The position numbers and the translations under genes are program-made. Positions 7,378-13,318 of a stretch of DNA of 34,289 nt are shown piece by piece. How positions within the stretch are numbered: position 1 is the first letter of the stretch; the number at the start of each line of letters is the position of its first letter. Source of the DNA: Clostridiales bacterium DTU053. Its GTDB lineage: Bacteria; Bacillota; Clostridia; Oscillospirales; Acutalibacteraceae. The DNA lies in assembly GCA_001512765.1 (NCBI GenBank), contig LFSO01000012.1:7501-41789 (forward strand), in the 5' to 3' direction. The notes under the pieces were generated by a model. The model did not search any database, had not been told where the DNA came from, and saw only the letters and a program-made list of their open reading frames with translations.

Positions 7378-8625
7378 ATGAGAGCAGCGCTATTTTCCAT
7401 AGGGGCTCAGAATACAGGAGAGTTTAAGAATCTTAAGGAGCATATTGACTCCGTATTTTCGGCAGTCGACCAAAAGGCAGCCCTTTCGGACTATGAAGGT
7501 CTTAAAAATGCCGTACAAGCTGTTTCCGCGGCGCTTAAAGAATGCAATATTCTTGTATTCTTCCTGCCATTAAAGGATTATTTCAGAAACAAAATCCTGC
7601 TGTTTAAGCTCTTCCGCCTTGAAGGTAATGTTTCGGAAGATGCGCTCAGAAAGCTTGAGGCTCTAAAGGTTTATGAAAGCCTTTCGGAGGCGGAAAAAAA
7701 GGCGGCAAGTGTTTTCCCGCCGAATGCGTCCGTAATCGAACCTGTTAAAAATGAATTTATAGCCTTCTCCGTTGCCTCCGGCAAGCAGGAGATAGCGGTT
7801 ATCCCCTTTGCGGATGGACTTACACAAGGTTTATTGGAGTCTTATCTTGTTTCAAAGGGCTTAATTGAGGCAAAAAGGGAAGAAATCAGAGAAATCCCCG
7901 AGGACAAGTCTCAGGAAACAGCTCCCGCAGAGGAAACCTCAAAGGCAGCCGAAGAGGCAACTCCCGCCGAAACAGAGCGGGAAATAAAGTTCCCGAAACT
8001 TGAAAAATACCTTTCCGAAAACGATATTAAGGTAGGCGTCGCAAGCACGCCCTCATCAATATTCATCAAATCCGCGGGCGAAAATTTGAATGGCTTTGAC
8101 ACAGCCTTTAAGTTCATTCCCTATATCAGAGAGCGCAGCACCTATGACCTTAGGGAATACGCCGTAAACCTTGCCAGCCTCGCATCCGAAATGGCAGAGG
8201 CCCCCTTCGGCATCTCCATCACCAACATTCACACGATAGGAGAGGGCGAAGACGCCGAACGCTTTGTCTTTATAGCCGCCGCGGGCGAAAAATACGCAAA
8301 GGCGGCAAAGCTCTACGCCTTGCCCGGCGAGGGAGCGGAGGAGTTTTTATCCTCAGCCGCGGACGAGGCATTGAAGCTTCTTGAAAGCATGATAGCGGAG
8401 TACCTTGGCGATATGGATTATCCCAGAGAGGCTTACGAAACCCCGCCCAGACCCGTTCAGTTTATTTCCGGGGCAAAGAGCATAGCCGTAATCGCCCTGA
8501 TTGCAATCTCCCTTATAGCCTCTTTCCTTGCGGGCTTCTTTATGCTCAGGGAGAAAAATCCCGATGAACAAATAATAGTATCAAACGGAATAGATTCTTA
8601 TGAAACGGCGGAGGATTTTGTTTAA
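7378..8625 (+). CDS. Membrane-anchored degenerate CinA-like protein
   Basis: A 415-residue protein I could not name directly, but the residue pattern follows full-length CinA. It begins MRAALFSIG, like the MKAxIISVG start of the MoCF-binding domain. ALKECNILVFF then occupies the place of the strand before TGGLGPT, and FPPNASVI followed by SGKQEIAVIP matches the end of that domain. After an acidic Ala/Glu linker (about residues 180-205), YLSENDIKVGVAS, ASEMAEAPFGISITNI, FVFIAAAGEKY and ADEALKLLESM line up in order with the CinA C-terminal domain. The TGGLGPT, AESCTGG and TGIAGPG motifs are all lost, so no enzymatic activity is expected. A membrane helix at about 367-390 and a short acidic tail end the protein. 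The alignment and the ribosome-site-like AAAGGA at 7361-7366 support ATG 7378 (or TTG 7375) over TTG 7345. The assignment is by eye. Confidence 0.6.
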   Translation: MRAALFSIGAQNTGEFKNLKEHIDSVFSAVDQKAALSDYEGLKNAVQAVSAALKECNILVFFLPLKDYFRNKILLFKLFRLEGNVSEDALRKLEALKVYESLSEAEKKAASVFPPNASVIEPVKNEFIAFSVASGKQEIAVIPFADGLTQGLLESYLVSKGLIEAKREEIREIPEDKSQETAPAEETSKAAEEATPAETEREIKFPKLEKYLSENDIKVGVASTPSSIFIKSAGENLNGFDTAFKFIPYIRERSTYDLREYAVNLASLASEMAEAPFGISITNIHTIGEGEDAERFVFIAAAGEKYAKAAKLYALPGEGAEEFLSSAADEALKLLESMIAEYLGDMDYPREAYETPPRPVQFISGAKSIAVIALIAISLIASFLAGFFMLREKNPDEQIIVSNGIDSYETAEDFV

Positions 8626-8649
8626 AAGACAAAATCCCTTCCGTTTTTT
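8613..8649 (+). terminator. Intrinsic terminator overlapping the stop codon of the CinA-like gene
   Basis: Perfect 9-base stem GGATTTTGT (8613-8621) / ACAAAATCC (8629-8637) with a 7-base loop. It can be extended by CGG/CCG pairing, and six T residues follow at 8644-8649. The stop codon (8623-8625) lies in the loop. The next start codon is only 17 bases further on, with no separate promoter visible, so read-through must supply the downstream genes or the hairpin attenuates them. Confidence 0.7.
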
Positions 8650-8666
8650 GCAAGGGTTGTGAGAGA

Positions 8667-9983
8667 ATGAATAAAACAAACAGAATACATAAATATTTCA
8701 GCCTTCTTATCTGCATGGCGGTATTTGTGGGCGTTCTTTCTCCCGCAGCCTTTGCCGCAAACGCCGAGCCCAAAATTGTCTACGCAGGCGGCAACGCGAA
8801 TCTCGACGGCAAAATCGACGCCAGCGACGCAAGGCTGATTCTCCGTCATTTTTCCAAACTCAGCGAGCTTAAAGGCGAGAATCTAAAGTACGCCGACGCG
8901 AATTTTGACGGCACGGTCAACGCCGCGGACGCGAGAATCGTCCTCAGAATAGCCGCAAAGCTTGAGTACCCCGTAATGGGTGACTTTGTATTTACCGTTT
9001 ACGGCTGGGGTCACGGCGTTGGCATGAGCCAGTACGGCGCAGCTCGTATGGCAAACACCCAAAAGGAAGACGGCAGCTATTATAAATACAAGGAAATCCT
9101 CTCCCATTACTATAAGGGCATAGATTTTGACAAAGAAGAGATGCCCGAAAAAATGAAAGTAGGCTCCGAGCTGGTAGACACCAAAGAAATTCTTTGGCGC
9201 ATAGTCCTGCAGGAGATTGGCGGCATTGACGGCATAAAGCTAGAGGCGCTTAAAGCCCAAGTAGTCGCGGCGTATACATATATCATGTATGCGTCGGGCA
9301 AGACAAATCCCGAGGACAATAAAGAGTATAAGGTGACGGGCGTAGCATACGCCAAAAAAGAAAAGTACGACGAATACCTAAAGCAAAAAGAGAACGAGGA
9401 TTCGGTAAAAAACAAGCCCGACTTTGCCGTTAAACAAGCCATAGAGCAGGCAATAGACGAAGTCGGCGGCAAGTTTATGACCTATAACGGCAAGGTTATA
9501 AACTCCGTATTCTTCGCGCTGTCAGCAGGCAAAACCGCGGATTCCAAGAACATTTGGGGCGGCGATTTGCCGTACTTAAAGCCTGCTTTTAGTCTTACGG
9601 ACAAAAATGAGAAAAACTACAAAACCGAGGTTGTCCTTACCTCCGCTGAGATGCGTACATACCTTGAAAATTATATAAAAACCCTCAGAGAAAAATACAA
9701 GGACAACGAAAAATATAAAACATTCAAGCTCTCAGAATATGAGCCGGAAAAATGGCTCTCTATTATCTCGCATGACAAAGCGGTAAGCGAATCTGTTGGC
9801 TATGTGTCCGACATACATATAAACAATTCCGTAATCGACCCCACTAAACCCGAGGACTACGGCTACATATGTATAAGGGGCAATTTCTTCAGAGAGAATG
9901 TTTTAAAGGACGGCAGCAAAATGCTCCTTCGCTCACCGTGCTTTACCTTTGAGTACATACCCAAATTCGCGCCTACAAAATAA
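8667..9983 (+). CDS. Secreted dockerin protein with a circularly permuted SpoIID/LytB domain
   Basis: A 438-residue exported protein. The signal peptide (about residues 1-31) has a Lys/Arg N-region, hydrophobic core and AFA-A cleavage-like end. A type I dockerin (about 40-100) carries two calcium-loop repeats, NANLDGKIDASDARLILR and DANFDGTVNAADARIVLR. GWGHGVGMSQYGA near residues 113-125 and KEILSHYY near 146 follow; these normally end a SpoIID domain. Only then come the segments that normally start it: LEALKAQ near 192 with the catalytic-type Glu, TYNGK, ALSAGKT, NIWGGDLPYL and, last, LRSPCFTFEY near 420. SpoIID proteins are peptidoglycan lytic transglycosylases (family knowledge), so this one probably acts on wall glycans. 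The start has GTGAGAGA just upstream. galE follows after 18 bases. Confidence 0.8.
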   Translation: MNKTNRIHKYFSLLICMAVFVGVLSPAAFAANAEPKIVYAGGNANLDGKIDASDARLILRHFSKLSELKGENLKYADANFDGTVNAADARIVLRIAAKLEYPVMGDFVFTVYGWGHGVGMSQYGAARMANTQKEDGSYYKYKEILSHYYKGIDFDKEEMPEKMKVGSELVDTKEILWRIVLQEIGGIDGIKLEALKAQVVAAYTYIMYASGKTNPEDNKEYKVTGVAYAKKEKYDEYLKQKENEDSVKNKPDFAVKQAIEQAIDEVGGKFMTYNGKVINSVFFALSAGKTADSKNIWGGDLPYLKPAFSLTDKNEKNYKTEVVLTSAEMRTYLENYIKTLREKYKDNEKYKTFKLSEYEPEKWLSIISHDKAVSESVGYVSDIHINNSVIDPTKPEDYGYICIRGNFFRENVLKDGSKMLLRSPCFTFEYIPKFAPTK

Positions 9984-10001
9984 CAATAAGGAGGAAGGCC
10001 A

Positions 10002-11018
10002 GTGTCAGTTCTTGTTACCGGCGGCACAGGTTATATCGGCTCCCATACCGTTGTCGAGCTGATAAACGCAGGCTATGATGTTGTAATTATAGACAATCTT
10101 TCCAACAGCTCCGAGAAGGTCCTCGGCAGAATCGAAAAGATTACGAGTAAAACCCCAAAGTTCTATAAGTGCGACATCAGAGATTCAAAGATGCTGGATA
10201 CCGTTTTCGAAAACGAAAACATAGATGTGGTAATCCACTTTGCGGGCTTAAAAGCTGTTGGAGAGTCTGTTTCAAAGCCGCTTATGTACTACGACAATAA
10301 TATAGGCGGCAGCGTAAAGCTTTTTGACGCGATGCAAAGGCACGACTGCAAAAAAATAGTTTTCAGCTCCTCCGCAACGGTTTACGGAAGCCTCAGCAAA
10401 CCTCCTTTTAAAGAGGATTCCCCCGTGGGCATGACCACAAACCCCTATGGCACAACTAAGCTGTATATCGAGAAAATCCTTCAGGACCTTTATTACTCAG
10501 ACAACGAGTTTTCAATATCCATTCTCAGATACTTTAACCCCATCGGCGCCCATGAGAGCGGAGAAATCGGCGAGGACCCCCACGGTATCCCCAACAATGT
10601 AATGCCCTATATAGCGCAGGTCGCAACGGGCAAGCTGCCGATTTTCAATATTTTCGGCGACAAGTACCCCACAAGGGACGGCACGGGAGTCAGGGACTAT
10701 ATCCATGTTGTCGACCTCGCCCTCGGTCACCTCAAGGCTATGGACAGGGTATTCTCCAAAACAGGCGTTGATATTTACAACCTCGGCACAGGAAAAGGCT
10801 ATTCGGTCTTAGAACTTTTAACCGCATTTGAGGAGGCAAGCGGCAAAGAAATTCCCCGCAGAGTCGTGGGACCCCGCGAGGGTGATATTGCCGAATCCTA
10901 CGCAGACCCGACAAAAGCGGAAAAAGAGTTGGGCTGGAAAGCCGAAAGAGACCTTAAAAAGATGTGCGAAGACACTTGGAGATGGCAGAGCAAGAATCCC
11001 AATGGCTATGAGGAGTAA
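10002..11018 (+). CDS. galE: UDP-glucose 4-epimerase
   Basis: Extended short-chain dehydrogenase that interconverts UDP-glucose and UDP-galactose with bound NAD. The 338 residues include GGTGYIGSH at residues 6-14, the IDNLSNS segment, FAGLKAVGES near 86, SSSATVYG near 125 and the catalytic PYGTTK (Tyr/Lys) near 148. RDGTGVRDYIHVVDLA and NLGTGKGYSVLEL are also diagnostic of GalE. The start is a GTG at 10002 behind a strong AAGGAGGAAGG. It sits between two dockerin genes in the same direction, which suggests that sugar-nucleotide supply for wall glycans is co-expressed with the envelope module (inference). Confidence 0.95.
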   Translation: MSVLVTGGTGYIGSHTVVELINAGYDVVIIDNLSNSSEKVLGRIEKITSKTPKFYKCDIRDSKMLDTVFENENIDVVIHFAGLKAVGESVSKPLMYYDNNIGGSVKLFDAMQRHDCKKIVFSSSATVYGSLSKPPFKEDSPVGMTTNPYGTTKLYIEKILQDLYYSDNEFSISILRYFNPIGAHESGEIGEDPHGIPNNVMPYIAQVATGKLPIFNIFGDKYPTRDGTGVRDYIHVVDLALGHLKAMDRVFSKTGVDIYNLGTGKGYSVLELLTAFEEASGKEIPRRVVGPREGDIAESYADPTKAEKELGWKAERDLKKMCEDTWRWQSKNPNGYEE

Positions 11019-11037
11019 ATAAAAGACGGGTGAGAAC

Positions 11038-11715
11038 ATGAAAAAGGCATTTTCTTTCCTGGCGCTTTTTCTTACTGTTCTTCTTATCACCACCCACGGT
11101 TTTTCTGCCTTAGCGGCAGACGCTCCGGATACTCAGTCCGCAATCACACTCACAGAACCCCGTTTGGGGATTAAGGCTAAGCTCCCGAACGAGGAGGCTT
11201 TTAAGGTTTTGCGCCTTGGAGCATATGAGATTGTCGATGGTGTGGACTTTGAAGTCGCCGACAATCTCTTGGGCGATTTTGTGTTCTCACTCTTTAACAT
11301 AATGTTTATCCGCAATCAAACCGAAGTTTTAGAGCAGCTCGGCAGCCCCGCTCAAATCTTTTTGCCCATTCCCGAAGGCTATAATGCCCAAAAGTGCGCG
11401 GTATTTAGGATAACCGACGGCAGGGCGGTCGAAACCGATTTTACCTTAAACGGCTCTGAGCTAAGTTTCACTGCAAACGGCAGCGGCCTTTTCGCCATAG
11501 TTGATACAAGCAAAAAGCCGCAGCAGGTACTTCCGGGAGATGTCAATTTCGACGGCAAAATCAGGTCCGACGACGCAAGACTTGTTTTAAGAGCGGTGGC
11601 AAAGCTGGAAACGCTGACCCCCTTCAAGGAGCTCGCGGCGGATATTGACAAAAACGGCAAGGTAAATGCCGCCGACGCAAGGAAGATACTAAGAATCTAC
11701 GCAAAGCTTGAGTAA
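11038..11715 (+). CDS. Secreted protein with C-terminal type I dockerin
   Basis: A 225-residue exported protein. The signal peptide spans about residues 1-27 (KK start, hydrophobic core, ALAA-D). The middle region, about residues 35-160, is a beta-rich module I do not recognise, beginning ITLTEPRLGIKAKLP and including a VFRITDGRAVETDF strand pair. The dockerin covers about residues 163-225, with repeats DVNFDGKIRSDDARLVLR and DIDKNGKVNAADARKILR separated by a linker. The dockerin is closely similar to that of the gene at 8667, so both may bind the same cohesin; none is encoded here. No catalytic domain is evident. The ribosome site is GGGTGAGA. A strong terminator follows immediately and closes the cluster. 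Confidence 0.8.
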   Translation: MKKAFSFLALFLTVLLITTHGFSALAADAPDTQSAITLTEPRLGIKAKLPNEEAFKVLRLGAYEIVDGVDFEVADNLLGDFVFSLFNIMFIRNQTEVLEQLGSPAQIFLPIPEGYNAQKCAVFRITDGRAVETDFTLNGSELSFTANGSGLFAIVDTSKKPQQVLPGDVNFDGKIRSDDARLVLRAVAKLETLTPFKELAADIDKNGKVNAADARKILRIYAKLE

Positions 11716-11716
11716 A

Positions 11717-11745
11717 AAAAGACCGTCTTAGACGGTTTTTTTATT
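11717..11745 (+). terminator. Intrinsic terminator closing the sortase/dockerin cluster
   Basis: GACCGTC (11721-11727), a three-base TTA loop and GACGGT (11731-11736), followed by seven T residues; the A-run before the stem pairs with the T-run. This is a textbook Rho-independent terminator, right after the stop codon at 11715. Confidence 0.85.
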
Positions 11746-11769
11746 TAAAGCACTTCTTCCAAAATACTG

Positions 11770-11798
11770 TTAACAATTAGGTTAGATTTTGGTATAAT
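11770..11798 (+). promoter_or_regulatory. Sigma-A-type promoter for rmuC
   Basis: -35 TTAACA (11770-11775), 17-base spacer, perfect -10 TATAAT (11793-11798), about 60 bases before the ATG at 11857 and just after a terminator. Confidence 0.8.
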
Positions 11799-11856
11799 AA
11801 ATAAGATAAATTTTTACAAAGGACTATTTTTTATAAAAAATAATGAAAGGGTAAAT

Positions 11857-13251
11857 ATGACAACATCAGAAATATTCTTAATAGGTCTTAGCGTTTTAAA
11901 TCTCATAGTGTTAATCTTAATCCTTATCAAAGTCTTTTCAAAAACATCCAACGCGGAGTATCTCACATTAAAGCAGGCTTTGGAGCATTTAATGAGGAGC
12001 ACCGCGGACGAATTCCAGCGCAGCCGCAACGACAATATAGCTTTCCAGAACATAATGAGGGAGTCCCAGACAGCCCTTCAAAAGCAGATGTACGACTTTA
12101 CAAACGAGTTCACCCGTCAGATAAGCGAAGCCCAGAACCAGTTTGAAAAAAATGTTCTTGTAAAGCTGGGCGACGCGGAAAAGGCAAATCTCAGGCACTA
12201 CGCCGACCTTTCAAAACTCCTTTCCAATTCCCTTGAGAATATCAGAGAAAAGAACATAGAGCAGAACGAAAAGCAGGCAAAGATGGTGGAAGCCGCCATT
12301 CTCAGAATGCAGGAGAGCAACGAGCAAAAGCTCGAGGCAATGAGAATGACAGTGGACGAAAAGCTTAGCCAAACTCTTACCACAAGGCTCGACTCCTCAT
12401 TCAAGACCGTTTCCGAGCAGCTTGAAAATGTGTATAAGTCCCTTGGCGAGATGAAGGAGCTTTCAAGCGGCGTTACCGACAATGTCACCGCCCTGAACAG
12501 AGTGCTCACCAATGTCAAGGCAAGGGGTACATGGGCGGAGATTCAGCTTGAGTCCATCCTTGACCAGACCATTCCCAATATGTATGTCAAGAACTATCAG
12601 TCCGAAACGGGCAAGGGAATGGTTGAGTTCGCGATAAAAATCCCGTCGGGCGAGAATAATTCGGAGATTACCTACCTCCCCGTCGACTCCAAGTTCGCCA
12701 TGGAGGCATATATAAGGCTCTGCGATGCGGCAGACAGAGCCGACGCCGCAGCCCTCGCCGCAGCCCGCAAACAGCTCGAAGACGCTATTATAAAGTCCGC
12801 GAGGGATGTATCAAAATACATTAATCCCCCCAAAACCACCCCGTTTGCGATAATGTACCTCGCCACAGAGGGACTTTACGCGGAAGCAGCCGCCTCAAAG
12901 TCAGGTCTGCTTGAAAGGCTGCAAAGGGAATTCAGCGTCATGCTGGCAGGCCCCTCAACAATCACCGCCCTTCTTAACTCCGTCGCCATGGGCTTTAAGA
13001 CAATCGCCATTAATGAGAAGGCAACCGAGATTTATAAGATTCTCGGCGCGGCGAAGATTCAGTACGAAAAATTCGGCGACATCCTCGTTAAGGCAAAGAA
13101 GAAAATTGAGGAGGCCGGCAGAACCCTTGACGAGGCTCAGCACCGCAACACCATAATTCAAAAAAGGCTCTCCAAAGTTGAGGCTTTGGATGTCAAAGAG
13201 GCAGAGCTTCTCCTTGAAGAAGGCGCAGAGGACGAAAGCGCCACCGCTTAA
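11857..13251 (+). CDS. rmuC: RmuC-family DNA recombination/limiting protein
   Basis: A 464-residue protein. An N-terminal membrane helix (about residues 7-27) is followed by a long coiled coil rich in Glu, Gln and Lys (about 35-200). The RmuC nuclease-like core then carries RGTWAEIQLESIL near residue 225 and LPVDSKFAMEAY near 273, matching the family LPIDSKF motif. RmuC limits inversion between short inverted repeats and belongs to a restriction-endonuclease-like fold (family knowledge). AAAGGG precedes the ATG at a suitable distance. It has its own promoter at 11770 and is followed after 67 bases by the GH3 gene, without a clear terminator between them. Confidence 0.9.
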   Translation: MTTSEIFLIGLSVLNLIVLILILIKVFSKTSNAEYLTLKQALEHLMRSTADEFQRSRNDNIAFQNIMRESQTALQKQMYDFTNEFTRQISEAQNQFEKNVLVKLGDAEKANLRHYADLSKLLSNSLENIREKNIEQNEKQAKMVEAAILRMQESNEQKLEAMRMTVDEKLSQTLTTRLDSSFKTVSEQLENVYKSLGEMKELSSGVTDNVTALNRVLTNVKARGTWAEIQLESILDQTIPNMYVKNYQSETGKGMVEFAIKIPSGENNSEITYLPVDSKFAMEAYIRLCDAADRADAAALAAARKQLEDAIIKSARDVSKYINPPKTTPFAIMYLATEGLYAEAAASKSGLLERLQREFSVMLAGPSTITALLNSVAMGFKTIAINEKATEIYKILGAAKIQYEKFGDILVKAKKKIEEAGRTLDEAQHRNTIIQKRLSKVEALDVKEAELLLEEGAEDESATA

Positions 13252-13318
13252 ACCGCTTGTTAAATCTGGATACAATACCCATATTTAAGGTTTCAAAACA
13301 TAAACTGGAGGGAATAAC

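Noticed and set aside
8667..11715. Cellulosome gene cluster
   Set aside because: The two dockerins have no cohesin, scaffoldin or secreted plant-wall hydrolase near them. The GH3 enzyme has no signal peptide or dockerin, so a cellulosome is not supported.
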